A stretch of DNA of 64,000 nucleotides from Azotobacter beijerinckii (GCF_900110885.1 NZ_FOFJ01000009.1:1-64000); one strand, 5' to 3'. Numbered from the stretch's first letter, positions 29,467 to 39,285 are shown. Notes: a model not told the origin generated them from the sequence alone. Program-made: numbers and translations.

Positions 29467-30273
29467 TCAGCGCGTCAGCAGCTCGCTCAGGGTATCGTCC
29501 AGCCCTTGCCGCAGCAGGCCCCTGGCGGTGTCGAGGAGGCCGGTCATGGCGCCGCCGAATCCGCACCGCCACAGCGCGACCTCGCCGACGTAGGGATTGC
29601 CCCAGCCCATCTGGCAGGCGACCTTCTGGTTGCGCCGGCGCTCCTGCTCGGTGACCGGATACTGGCGGTTCCAGGCCTCGTAGAGTTGCCGGTCCTGCTT
29701 GGCCATGCGCAGCTTGTAGCGGTCGTGCATGTAGAGATAGGTGCGAGCCACGGCGCCGCGCACTTCCTCGCGGGGCATGGCCTTGCGGGCCTGGAAGTCG
29801 ACGACCATTCGGCACTGGCCGTACTGGTCGGGGGCCTTGTCCAGCATGGCGAAGCCGAAGTTGCTGCGGTCGCCGTTGACCTCGCCGATCTCCGGCACCA
29901 GGTTGTGCAGGTCGGCCTCGGCCCGGGCGAAGACCGGGTCGTTGGCCGAACAATTGTCGCGTCCGCCGGTTTTCCAGCACTGGCGCTGATGGCCGATGAC
30001 CCAGGCGGGAACCACGTGTTCCCATTCCAGCCGGCCGGCGCGCTGCGGGTTCTGGCGCGGCCGGTAGCCGCAACTGGCGAGGTCGATGCGATTGTCCCGG
30101 TAGCGGCACCCGCAGTAGAAGGTGAGCGGGTCGTCGGCATGGATCTCCTGGGCCAGCTTCTTCGCCGCGCCGAAGGTCCCGGGCGGCCGGATATCGCTGA
30201 AGAGCGCGCCGGCAACGGCCAGCGCGATGCCGGAAAGCAGCGAGAGGATTTTCTTTGCAGCGGGGGTGCTCAT
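29467..30273 (-). CDS. Endonuclease I (EndA/NucM-type secreted nuclease)
   Basis: The protein has 268 residues with an N-terminal hydrophobic segment (ILSLLSGIALAVAGALF). Endonuclease I landmarks: FYCGCRY, the His-Glu-His region RLEWEHVVPAW, DLHNLVPEIGEVNGDRSNF and CRMVVDF, and several Cys expected to form disulfides. It is a periplasmic or secreted non-specific DNase. The C-terminus extends about 40 residues beyond the usual end (GFGGAMTGLLDTARGLL…). Confidence 0.88.
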   Translation of the reverse strand: MSTPAAKKILSLLSGIALAVAGALFSDIRPPGTFGAAKKLAQEIHADDPLTFYCGCRYRDNRIDLASCGYRPRQNPQRAGRLEWEHVVPAWVIGHQRQCWKTGGRDNCSANDPVFARAEADLHNLVPEIGEVNGDRSNFGFAMLDKAPDQYGQCRMVVDFQARKAMPREEVRGAVARTYLYMHDRYKLRMAKQDRQLYEAWNRQYPVTEQERRRNQKVACQMGWGNPYVGEVALWRCGFGGAMTGLLDTARGLLRQGLDDTLSELLTR

Positions 30274-30414
30274 CCGTGTAGCTCCGCCTGTCGGTCGATG
30301 GAGCGGCGATTCTACCGACGACGAAGCCTGCGGGCTGCCGGGTCGTGCTCAGGAGCGCGCCTCTGCCCGGCACCGTTCCTTATCTCCGTCCCGCCCTCCT
30401 CGAATCCGCCCCGC

Positions 30415-31545
30415 TCAGCAGGCCGCCGCCTGCGGCAGGCTGTCGGCCAGCCCGCCGGGGTGGAACAGCCGGCCGCTGGCGCGCAGGGCGTGGGCCGGGG
30501 TGCTGCGGTTCGACAGCAGCCGGGCCAGCGGCGCCAGGCCTTCGACGGCGGCGGCGTTGCCGGCGCGGTCGAGGGCTTCGGCGGCGGCGTAGAGGGCGGC
30601 GCGCGCGCCGTTGCGGATCTCGGGATCGTCGAAGGCGTGCAGCGCGGCGCGGCGGTACAGCGCCACGTCCGGGATTTCGCTGCGCCCGCGCAGGTTGTCC
30701 GCCAGGCAGAGGCCGGTCAGCAGGTGGCAGCAGGCGGCGAGCAGTTCCACCGAGGGCATCGCGTCGAAGGCCTTGAACTCGATGCGCCCGGCCTCCCGCG
30801 CCAGCCGCGCCGGGCGCAGCAGGGGCGAGCGGTCGGCCAGCTCGGCGTATTCCTCGAGGCCGAGGAACAGCTTGACCGCCGGGCGCTGGTCGCAGCGTAG
30901 CCAGGTGCGTCGCGACCAGCCGTGCCAGGGCCGGCCGGCGCAGTACGGCGAGCTGAAGCTGAAGGGCACGATGTAGGGCGCGTAATGGTTGAGCTTGCGC
31001 GCGGCGTCGAGGTTGCGTCGGGTGCTCCACTCGGGCAGCGAGAGGTTGAGGTCCGGGCCGTAGGTCAGCATCGACAGCTCCATGCCCCGGTATTCGCGGT
31101 CGCCGGCGCGCAGGCGCTGCTCGAAGGCGTTGAGCGGCGGCTGGTAGCCGTACTGGGTGCGCAGCGGATCGAAGCCGGCGATGGCCAGGCCCAGGCCGTC
31201 GCGCTCGAGGCGCGCGGCGAGCTGGCGCTCGATGTCGAGCAGGCAGTCGATCGCGGCCGCGACGCCCGGCCGCGGCGGGGTGCGGATCTCCACGCCCTTG
31301 GCGACGAAGCCGCAGAAGCGCCCGTCGAGGTCGAAGCGCTCGTCGCCTTCCAGATACCAGTAGCCGTTGCGGATGCCCAGGTCGCCCTCGGCCAGCGTCG
31401 GGTCGCCGAGGCCGGGCTTGTCGGCGAGCAGGTCGGCGAGCCGGGCCACATCCAGGGCGTGGATGTCGCGCAGGCGCCCGGCCTGCGGGCCGCGGGTATC
31501 GGCCAGCAGGTACTCGAACTCGATGCCGTAGTGCACGGCCGGCAT
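30415..31545 (-). CDS. GCS2-type carboxylate–amine ligase, last gene of NifA-linked operon
   Basis: The protein has about 376 residues and resembles the glutamate–cysteine ligase family 2 (YbdK-like): GIEFEYLLAD near the N-terminus (Glu for metal), GVEIRTPPRPG near 95, RGMELSMLTYGPDLNLSL near 155, and a Trp/Arg-rich HGWSRRTWLRCDQ near 215. By family it would join a carboxylate to an amine such as cysteine using ATP, but substrate is unknown. It starts a few bases after the nitroreductase stop. As part of a NifA-controlled unit it might make a thiol peptide or cofactor precursor; this is inference. Confidence 0.7.
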   Translation of the reverse strand: MPAVHYGIEFEYLLADTRGPQAGRLRDIHALDVARLADLLADKPGLGDPTLAEGDLGIRNGYWYLEGDERFDLDGRFCGFVAKGVEIRTPPRPGVAAAIDCLLDIERQLAARLERDGLGLAIAGFDPLRTQYGYQPPLNAFEQRLRAGDREYRGMELSMLTYGPDLNLSLPEWSTRRNLDAARKLNHYAPYIVPFSFSSPYCAGRPWHGWSRRTWLRCDQRPAVKLFLGLEEYAELADRSPLLRPARLAREAGRIEFKAFDAMPSVELLAACCHLLTGLCLADNLRGRSEIPDVALYRRAALHAFDDPEIRNGARAALYAAAEALDRAGNAAAVEGLAPLARLLSNRSTPAHALRASGRLFHPGGLADSLPQAAAC

Positions 31546-31549
31546 CGGC

Positions 31550-32134
31550 CTAGATCCAGTGGAGGACGTCGTGGGGGTCTTGCACAGCCTCATGGGGTGT
31601 CTCCTCGGCGTGTTGCGGCGTACCCAGATAGAGGAAGCCGACGATCTGCTCGTCCTCGCCCAGCTCCAGCTCGCGGTGGAAGCCGCGGTCGTACATCAGC
31701 CAGCCGGAGCGCCACAGACCGCCGTAGCCGAGGGCGCGGGCGGCCAGCTGCAGGGTCAGCACGGTGCAGGCGGCGCACAGCTGCTGGTCGAGCAGCGGCA
31801 CCACCGTGCTCGGCTGCGGGCTGGCCACCACGGTGATCACCAGCGGCGCGCGGTGCGGCATGCGCAGGCTGCGCTCGATCACCGCGGCACTCTTGCCGGC
31901 GGCGACGGCGGCGCGCTGCATGGCCTGGCCCAGGCGGTCCAGCCCCTCGTCGCGGGCGGCGAGGAAGCGGTATGGGCGCAGGCGCTGGAAGTCCGGCACG
32001 CGCAGCGCGGCGCGCAGGATCAGTTCCAGTTCCGCATCGTCCGGTCCGGGCGCGCGCACGCTGTGGCAGGAGCGGCGGTTGAGCAGCAGGCCCAGGGCGG
32101 AGTCCGGCGCGGGGAGCGGGGTCATTCCGCCCAT
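31550..32134 (-). CDS. Nitroreductase-family flavoprotein (YdjA-like)
   Basis: The protein has 194 residues. FMN-binding NRRSCHSVRAPGPDD is at the N-terminus, followed by APLVITVVASPQ near 95, AARALGYGGLWRSG near 140 and IVGFLYLGTPQ near 170, the layout of E. coli YdjA. It is probably an FMN oxidoreductase. The start at 32134 has GAGGAGGAA at good distance and overlaps the ATPase stop by 13 bases; an internal ATG at 32125 forms an ATGA junction and is the alternative. Confidence 0.82.
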   Translation of the reverse strand: MGGMTPLPAPDSALGLLLNRRSCHSVRAPGPDDAELELILRAALRVPDFQRLRPYRFLAARDEGLDRLGQAMQRAAVAAGKSAAVIERSLRMPHRAPLVITVVASPQPSTVVPLLDQQLCAACTVLTLQLAARALGYGGLWRSGWLMYDRGFHRELELGEDEQIVGFLYLGTPQHAEETPHEAVQDPHDVLHWI

Positions 32135-33129
32135 GGCAGTTCCTCCTCGATGCGCAGGCCGGCACGCAGCCGCTCGCGGATGCCCATCAGGGCGGCGTCG
32201 AGCCGCTCGATGCGCTGCAGGTTGCGCCGCTCGGCCACGCTGGTGTCGAGCACCGCGGCGATGCCGCCGTTGCGGATCACCAGCCGCCGCGCGCCGCGCA
32301 GGGCGAGCAGCGGGTCGTGGGTGGAGACCAGGACGATCTTGGCGCCGCCGACCAGGAGGTCGAGGGCGCGCTTGCGGTCGACCCCGGCGTTCTCGATCTC
32401 GTCGATCAGCACCACCGGCGAAGCCGAGAGCAGCGCCGCGTCGGCGATCATCAGCGCCCGCGTCTGGCCGCCGGAGAGCTGGGTGACGGCGCTGTCGGCG
32501 GCGAACTTCTCGCCGGTCAGGGCGTTGGCGCAGGCGATCACCGTCAGCGCCAGGCCCTCCGGGTCGGCGACCATCCGGCAGCGGGCGTGCATCTCGATCA
32601 GCTCGCGCACGCTGAGGTCGACGACGAAGTTCATGTTCTGCGAGAGCTGCGCGACCAGCTTGCGGTCCGGCGCGTAGCGGCGCTCCGCCGGCGGCTCGGC
32701 GCCGTTGACCAGCACCCGGCGGCCGGTCGGCGTGTCGCCCTGGGCCAGGCACTCGATGTCGGCGAGCAGGCGGCTCTTGCCCGAGCCGGTCGGGCCGACG
32801 ATGCAGACGATTTCCCCGGCGTGGAAGACCAGCTTCAGGTCCTCGGCGCGGCCGCTCTTGTCGCGCCCGCCGAGCAGCGTGAGGCTGTCGACCCGCTCGC
32901 CCGGCATCTCGGCCATGGCGCGTACCTCGGCGACCAGCCGCTCGAGGTGGTCGAGCATCTGCCCGCGCTCCATCCCGGCGTCGAACAGCGCCTCGTCGGG
33001 CAGGCCGGCCAGCCACTGGCCGAGGCTGGCACCGGGCGCGGCCGGCGGCAGGGCGAGGGCGGCGACGAACTCGGCCACCGGCGGATGGCGCTCCAGCACG
33101 GCGGCGAAGGGCTGTTCGGCGAGAATCAT
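32122..33129 (-). CDS. ABC-type ATPase without a permease
   Basis: The protein has 335 residues. A leader of about 90 residues has no recognised fold. An ABC nucleotide-binding domain follows: Walker A GPTGSGKSRLL near 115, signature LSGGQTRALMIADAALL near 215, Walker B VVLIDEIENAG near 240, switch His in VLVSTHDPLLAL. Asp-Glu-Ile replaces the usual Asp-Glu-Pro. No membrane-spanning partner is encoded in this operon, so it probably drives a soluble process, like the ATPases of cofactor-insertion machines. It overlaps the GTPase gene by ATGA. Confidence 0.78.
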   Translation of the reverse strand: MILAEQPFAAVLERHPPVAEFVAALALPPAAPGASLGQWLAGLPDEALFDAGMERGQMLDHLERLVAEVRAMAEMPGERVDSLTLLGGRDKSGRAEDLKLVFHAGEIVCIVGPTGSGKSRLLADIECLAQGDTPTGRRVLVNGAEPPAERRYAPDRKLVAQLSQNMNFVVDLSVRELIEMHARCRMVADPEGLALTVIACANALTGEKFAADSAVTQLSGGQTRALMIADAALLSASPVVLIDEIENAGVDRKRALDLLVGGAKIVLVSTHDPLLALRGARRLVIRNGGIAAVLDTSVAERRNLQRIERLDAALMGIRERLRAGLRIEEELPWAE

Positions 33130-33830
33130 CGGGCGTCCTCCCGGTCGGCGAAGCGCATCTTCTTCACGTTGCCGCGCTGGTGAGTCTCGCCGATGGCGGT
33201 TTCGCCGACGCAGTAGGGGCACACCGCCGCCGGCATCGAGAAGCGCAGGCGGCTGCCGTCCAGGCTCGGCGTCGGCGCGGCGGCGCGGATGTGCCGGGCG
33301 AGGTCGGCGGCACCCTGGCCGGTCAGGCCGTTGCAGAACAGCGCCGGTGCGCCGGGGTTGGCCAGGCGCACGTGGAAGGCGAACACCTCGCGCTCGACCT
33401 GGGAGACGATGTCGCCCTTGGTGATCGCCACCAGGTCGGCCAGGCGCAGCATCGGGCCGATCTTCTTCGGCGTGTGCACCCCGGCCAGGGCGTCGACCAC
33501 GCAGATCGCCAGCACGTTCTCGATGTGCGGCGAGCAGCGGTTGCACAGCCCGGCGCTTTCGCTGAGCAGCACGTCAAGCCCCTGGCGCCGGCCCCAGGCC
33601 AGGCAGTCCTCGATGTTGGAGACGAAGTAGTGGTCGGGGCACAGGGCGCCGGCCAGGCCGACCGCCACCGGGATCTCGTGCTGGGCATAGAGGCGCCCGT
33701 CGTCGCTGGACAGGGCGTCGAACTTGGCCACGCCGACGGCCAGGCCGTCCTGTTTCAGCAGCTTGGCGACCTGGAGGATGACCGAGGTCTTGCCGACCGA
33801 CGGCGAGCCGGCCACGGTGATCAGTTGCAT
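33126..33830 (-). CDS. HypB/UreG-like SIMIBI GTPase with Cys pairs
   Basis: The protein has 234 residues. P-loop VAGSPSVGKTSVILQVAKLL is at the very N-terminus, LLSESAGLCNRCSP near 95 combines the switch region with a CxxC, VAITKGDI near 140 takes the place of the base-specificity loop, and VCPYCVGE near 205 is a second CxxC. The cysteines could bind a metal or iron–sulfur cluster. Relatives insert nickel (HypB, UreG) or deliver other metals. It overlaps the gene before it by 10 bases and that after it by 4, showing tight coupling. Confidence 0.78.
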   Translation of the reverse strand: MQLITVAGSPSVGKTSVILQVAKLLKQDGLAVGVAKFDALSSDDGRLYAQHEIPVAVGLAGALCPDHYFVSNIEDCLAWGRRQGLDVLLSESAGLCNRCSPHIENVLAICVVDALAGVHTPKKIGPMLRLADLVAITKGDIVSQVEREVFAFHVRLANPGAPALFCNGLTGQGAADLARHIRAAAPTPSLDGSRLRFSMPAAVCPYCVGETAIGETHQRGNVKKMRFADREDAR

Positions 33831-34873
33831 AGGCGCAGGCCCCCTTGGGCGGCGAAGAACAGCTCGGCGGCGCGGCGCTGTTCGGCGGCGAAGTCGTGAG
33901 TGCGGAAGAATGCCCAGCCCGGCCACTTCAGCCGCGCCCCCGGTGGGAAGGCTTGGGCGTGCGCGGCGCCGGTCGGCGGATAGCAGTTGCGGGCGAGCAC
34001 GGCGCCGAGCTGCGCGCCGTGCAGGTAGTCGATGAGCGGGGCGAGGCGTTCCTCGCAGCCGGGCTTGAGCAGGTAGCCGATCGGCATGGTCAGCGCGCCG
34101 TCCTCCGGCCAGAGCACGGAGGTGCGGTCGCGGCGCGGGCAGAGTTCGGCCTGCAGCCAGGGCAGCACGGCGATGGCGCCGACGTCCGGGCTGTTCGAGC
34201 CGGCCTGGGTCGCGGTGCGCACGTTGTGCTGCAGGTGGCGGACGTTGCCGGCGAAGGTGGCGAGGCCGCTCTGGCCGAACTCCAGGTACAGGGCCAGCAG
34301 CAGGTAGGCGTTGTAGTCCTGGTAGGGCACCTGCGGATTCGGCCGCCAGCCGCCGAAGACGATCTCCCCGGCCCATTGCGGATCGAGCAGGTCGCTCCAC
34401 ACCCGCGGCGGCCGGCGGCCCTTGAGGCGGCGCCGGTCGACCAGCCAGACGAAGGGGATCGTCGCGAACACCCGGAAGGCGCCCAGCGGGTCGGCCAGAC
34501 CGGCCGCCGCACAGGCCGGATGCAGTTCGGGCAGCGGGCGGGCGTCGGGGCCGGGAGCGTAGTGGGCGAGCAGGCTCGGGGCGAGGATGTCCTGGTAGAT
34601 GGTCGAGACCAGCAGGCCCGGCAGGCGCGCCGGGTCGCGCTCGCTGGCCAGGCTGTCGAACGGGCTGTACCACTCGCCGCCGCCCAGGCAGCAGCAGTTC
34701 AGGGCCTCGCCGCCGGCCGCGCGTTGCGCCGCCAGGGTCTGGTCGAGGCCGGCCTTGAAGGCCCGGCGCAGCGGAATCGGCAGGCGCCCGAGCAGGTCCA
34801 GAGCGCCGAGGGCGCCGGGCGCCGGCAGCGCGGGGTGGCCGGCGTCGGCGGGGATGTGCGGCGGTGATGTCAC
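33821..34873 (-). CDS. Substrate-binding-protein fold, apparently cytoplasmic
   Basis: The protein has 350 residues, starting at GTG 34873 with AAGGAGG upstream. It resembles iron/sulfate-type extracellular solute-binding proteins (WSDLLDPQWAGEIVFGGW, YLEFGQSGLATFAGNV, AIAVLPWLQAEL), but no signal peptide is visible: the N-terminus is Pro/Ala-rich and then charged. A triple Cys, LNCCCLGGGEW, near residue 60 is unusual. It is the first gene of a five-gene unit with no permease, so I infer it holds a ligand or cluster in the cytoplasm rather than feeding a transporter. A downstream start that reveals a signal peptide is not apparent. Confidence 0.7.
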   Translation of the reverse strand: MTSPPHIPADAGHPALPAPGALGALDLLGRLPIPLRRAFKAGLDQTLAAQRAAGGEALNCCCLGGGEWYSPFDSLASERDPARLPGLLVSTIYQDILAPSLLAHYAPGPDARPLPELHPACAAAGLADPLGAFRVFATIPFVWLVDRRRLKGRRPPRVWSDLLDPQWAGEIVFGGWRPNPQVPYQDYNAYLLLALYLEFGQSGLATFAGNVRHLQHNVRTATQAGSNSPDVGAIAVLPWLQAELCPRRDRTSVLWPEDGALTMPIGYLLKPGCEERLAPLIDYLHGAQLGAVLARNCYPPTGAAHAQAFPPGARLKWPGWAFFRTHDFAAEQRRAAELFFAAQGGLRLCN

Positions 34874-34999
34874 GCTGACCTCCTTGATCCGGCGGGTCGT
34901 CTGGTCCGTGGGCTGGGAAACGGCCGCAGGTCTTTCCCGCCATTGGCGCTGGCCGGTGGAGAGTCGCTGCACGGGTTTTCCATCCCACGGACTGGCTTT

Positions 35000-35015
35000 A
35001 GCGAGATTCGGGCCA
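35000..35015 (-). promoter_or_regulatory. Sigma54 promoter candidate for the five-gene operon
   Basis: On the minus strand the sequence TGGCCCGAATCTCGCT has GG and GC exactly 10 bases apart, matching the -24/-12 consensus TGGCACG-N4-TTGCA except at a few flanking positions. It would start transcription near 34988, about 115 bases before the GTG start. The NifA-type site lies about 110 bases upstream of that start. Confidence 0.6.
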
Positions 35016-35091
35016 GCCGGCGCGGCAATGGCCGAGGCCGCGCCGGGCCGGGGCTGCGACCTCATGGGCGGGGGAGGGGGCGCGCATGAAA

Positions 35092-35107
35092 TGTTCGCCG
35101 CGGAACA
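35092..35107. promoter_or_regulatory. NifA-type upstream activator site (TGT-N10-ACA)
   Basis: TGTTCGCCGCGGAACA matches the NifA consensus and sits inside a perfect 7-base inverted repeat, AATGTTC/GAACATT (35090–35109). It lies between two divergent genes, each with a sigma54 candidate at the normal distance of about 110–130 bases. Confidence 0.75.
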
Positions 35108-35203
35108 TTCCGCCGCCGCGGGCGTACCGGGGCGAACCCTCGGGCGTCCGCCGGCGCCGCCGGGTGGCCGTGCGCGGCCCGGCCGCCGCCGGCTGCGGGG
35201 TTC

Positions 35204-35219
35204 TGGCACGCCGCTGGCA
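35204..35219 (+). promoter_or_regulatory. Sigma54 promoter candidate for the divergent small gene
   Basis: TGGCACGCCGCTGGCA has the full TGGCACG -24 element and a TGGCA in place of TTGCA at -12, with correct spacing. The start would be near 35231, 27 bases before the ATG. Confidence 0.7.
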
Positions 35220-35257
35220 TCGTCCCCGCCGCATCCATCCGTCACGAGGAACACGCC

Positions 35258-35494
35258 ATGAAGTCACGCGGCATCGTCAATGCCACCCGCCGCCTGATCG
35301 GCGCGCGCAAGCTGGGCAGCGCCACCCTGCTCGGCAAGGCCGAGGAGGAGGCCCGCCACGCGCTGACCCAGGCGCGCGCCTGGATCGGCCGGGCCAATCC
35401 CATCGACGAGGAGGCGCAGCACAACTTCCAGACCATCGTCGAGGCGACCGCGGATCTGGAGCGTGTGCTGCTGGAGGGCGCGGCCCCGGCCTGA
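35258..35494 (+). CDS. Small protein of unknown function, sigma54/NifA-linked
   Basis: The protein has 78 residues. A basic N-terminus (MKSRGIVNATRRLIGARKLG) is followed by long amphipathic helices (KAEEEARHALTQARAWIG, EEAQHNFQTIVEATADLERV). No family is recognised and no signal or membrane segment is present. CGAGGAAC precedes the ATG. A strong -24/-12 promoter and a NifA-type site upstream suggest expression under nitrogen-fixing conditions along with the divergent operon. Confidence 0.7.
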   Translation: MKSRGIVNATRRLIGARKLGSATLLGKAEEEARHALTQARAWIGRANPIDEEAQHNFQTIVEATADLERVLLEGAAPA

Positions 35495-35503
35495 GGGCCG
35501 TTT

Positions 35504-35575
35504 CGTAGGGCGGGTGCAACCCGCCGGTTTCGGTGCAGGCCTTTGCTACATCTGGCGGGTTTCACCCGCCCTACG
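35504..35575. repeat. Long imperfect palindrome, REP/BIME-like
   Basis: Two 22-base arms, starting CGTAGGGCGGGTG and ending CACCCGCCCTACG, pair with one mismatch across a 28-base loop; each arm itself contains a small GCGGGT/ACCCGC hairpin. It lies between convergent genes and could act as a bidirectional terminator. Such TAGGGCGGGT elements are widely dispersed in bacterial genomes. Confidence 0.75.
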
Positions 35576-35589
35576 CCTACAGCAGAGGC

Positions 35590-36807
35590 TTACTGCGGCT
35601 TGGTCAGATCGACCAGCGGCTCTTCGCGCACCTCGGTCGGCCGGCCGGCCTGGACTTCCTCGACCCGCTTGAGGGCCTGCGCCACGGCCGCCTGGTCGGC
35701 GAGCAGGGCGAAGCCGACCCGGAACTGGCGCTGCTCCTTGGGGCCGATGGTCGGCACCAGGCCGAGCGGGCGCTGGAAGCGGCGGTTGTAGGAGAAGCTG
35801 GTGCCGGGCTCGAGGCCGGTGACGTAGCCCTGTTTCTCGGTATCGGTGTTCTTCCACAGGGAGAACACCGGCAGTTGCCGGACGTTGTAGTCGACCCGCA
35901 CGCCGCGGTCGCCGGCCTGGTTGTGCAGCACGGCCAGGGTGTCGCCCTTGTCGTCGCCGTAGGGCACCAGGTTGTAGACGGTCTCGTCGTAGTCCCGGGT
36001 CGGGCCGCGGTAGGTCTGCCAGTCGGCGAGGTCGCCGCGGGCCTTGGCGTTGAACGGCGAGACCTGCTTGACCGGGGCGACGAAGCGCGCGCCCTGCTCG
36101 AGCAGCGGGGTGCCGAAGTTGTTGTGGTAGAGCGCCTGGTATTCCTTGGGATAGTCGCCGTTGTTGGTCAGGGTATCGTTCACCACGAAACGGGTGGCAC
36201 CCGGCTCGGTGCTGAGTTCGGTGGCGACGCTGAAGTCGACCTTCTTGAAGGCCTGCTCCTTCAGCTCGCCCTTGAGGCGGATGGCATACGGCGGCTGCTC
36301 GTCGATGCTCAGCACCACCTTGCTGGCCGGAATGTTCGCCGCCCGGCCGTGCAGGGTGAGCAGCTCGCCGTTGTCCAGGCCGGGATGGCCGACCCACTCG
36401 TAGCCGCAGCGGGTGACCAGTTCGTTGAAGCCCTCCAGCCAGCCGAGGCCGCCGCGGCCGTTCTGCTCGATGAAGGCCGGGTTGACCACCTCCTTGACCG
36501 GCGAGTCCCAGCCCAGGCGGACGTCGCCGGCCACCGCGCGCAGCACGTTCATGCCGCGGGTCGGCACCACGGTGATGGTCATGGCGCCGGTGTCGATGTC
36601 GATCAGGCTGACGCCCTCCTGGAGGCCGCCGTGCAGGGTGCGCAGGCTGACCGAGAACGGCTTGTCGGTCTTGATGCCCAACTGCTGGCTGTCGATCTTC
36701 CAGTTCTGCGGGGCCTTGTCGCTGTCGATCAGGACAAAGTCCTTGGCCAGTGCGGGCCCGATGCCGACAAGTGCGGTCAGGCCGATGAGGCAGGAAAGCT
36801 TGTTCAT
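35590..36807 (-). CDS. Secreted aldose-1-epimerase-like protein
   Basis: The protein has 405 residues with a clear signal peptide (cleavage after ALA, about 21). The rest has the galactose-mutarotase superfold of the DUF4432-type: TVVPTRGMNVLRA near 85, GFNELVTRCGYEWVGHP near 130, LHGRAANIPA, and YHNNFGTPLLEQG near 230. It is probably a periplasmic sugar-binding or epimerising protein. It follows the GH13 glucosidase gene by 60 bases, suggesting a joint role in sugar use. Confidence 0.75.
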   Translation of the reverse strand: MNKLSCLIGLTALVGIGPALAKDFVLIDSDKAPQNWKIDSQQLGIKTDKPFSVSLRTLHGGLQEGVSLIDIDTGAMTITVVPTRGMNVLRAVAGDVRLGWDSPVKEVVNPAFIEQNGRGGLGWLEGFNELVTRCGYEWVGHPGLDNGELLTLHGRAANIPASKVVLSIDEQPPYAIRLKGELKEQAFKKVDFSVATELSTEPGATRFVVNDTLTNNGDYPKEYQALYHNNFGTPLLEQGARFVAPVKQVSPFNAKARGDLADWQTYRGPTRDYDETVYNLVPYGDDKGDTLAVLHNQAGDRGVRVDYNVRQLPVFSLWKNTDTEKQGYVTGLEPGTSFSYNRRFQRPLGLVPTIGPKEQRQFRVGFALLADQAAVAQALKRVEEVQAGRPTEVREEPLVDLTKPQ

Positions 36808-36867
36808 GATGGTCCTTCTTTCTTGTTGTGAGGCGGCCCGGAGCGTCCGGGCCGCCCCTGGGGGTAC

Positions 36868-38598
<1,731 letters not shown>

Positions 38599-39285
38599 AC
38601 GGACTTCCAGTTCTTGGGATTGTTGGTAGGCAAGGCGTGTTTCTTGGCTTAGCGTGTGCTTTCTTCGGGACGGAGCCTCAGGGCCGCCGGCATCGGAGCC
38701 GGATGTGGTCCGGGCGATTCGGCCGGGCGCGGCGCATGAAGGCGCCGGGCAGCGCGTCACCGTCTTTGCCGGCATGAAGGCACAGGAGATGCGGCGAGCG
38801 AGGGGCAGGGATATCGCCTGCGAGGGCGGGCGGCTGGATGACTGCAACCATGGGACACCTTGTTCCGGGGACAACGCTGTCTTGGGGCCGCAGGCCCGGG
38901 CGCGTCGACCCCCGTCTTGTTGTTCTTGTCGTCTGCCGGGGCGGACCCGAAACGGGCGGGCCGCTCTGCCCCGGCAAGGGTCCCCTGTCGGGGTATCGCT
39001 ACCTTAGTAGGGGGTTTTTCGTTTGACAAGACATTCATCGTTTTAAGGTTTTTCGCCGTATTTGCACCTAGGTAAAACGATTCATCAAGATAAAAGCAGA
39101 TATTTGCACGTTCGGGCCGGCAGCCGTGCGGATCGCGCCGCTCGGCCTCCGGGACCGCCTGCCAAAAAAGCCTGGCGAAGGCCGGCCTGTGCTGCCGGGG
39201 CACGCGACAGTACGCCTCGCGCCGGGCGACTGCCGTGCTGGCTACGCTGTAGACGAAAGCCGGCCCCTGCCGGTACGGGGGAAAC
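38599..39285. other. Long intergenic region between glucosidase and mgtA
   Basis: This 687-base region separates divergent genes. No protein-like frame is visible. The right part (39000–39110) is AT-richer and contains a spaced inverted repeat listed separately. It probably contains both promoters, and a long leader for mgtA is possible; I could not identify a known Mg-sensing riboswitch. Confidence 0.45.
39037..39081. promoter_or_regulatory. Spaced inverted repeat, candidate operator
   Basis: ATCGTTTTA at 39037–39045 and TAAAACGAT at 39073–39081 are exact inverse copies 27 bases apart, in the AT-rich part of the glucosidase–mgtA intergenic region. The A-rich half-sites with a central CG are reminiscent of LacI-family operators, so a sugar-responsive repressor is one idea. 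Confidence 0.45.

Noticed and set aside
30415..34873. Plain iron or sulfate ABC importer
   Set aside because: No permease gene, no signal peptide on the binding-fold protein, and a GTPase with Cys pairs in the same unit.
34964..34990. TGCACGGGTTTTCCA as the left-facing sigma54 promoter
   Set aside because: The -12 GC and -24 GG elements would be one base too close (9 instead of 10); the candidate at 35000–35015 has correct spacing.
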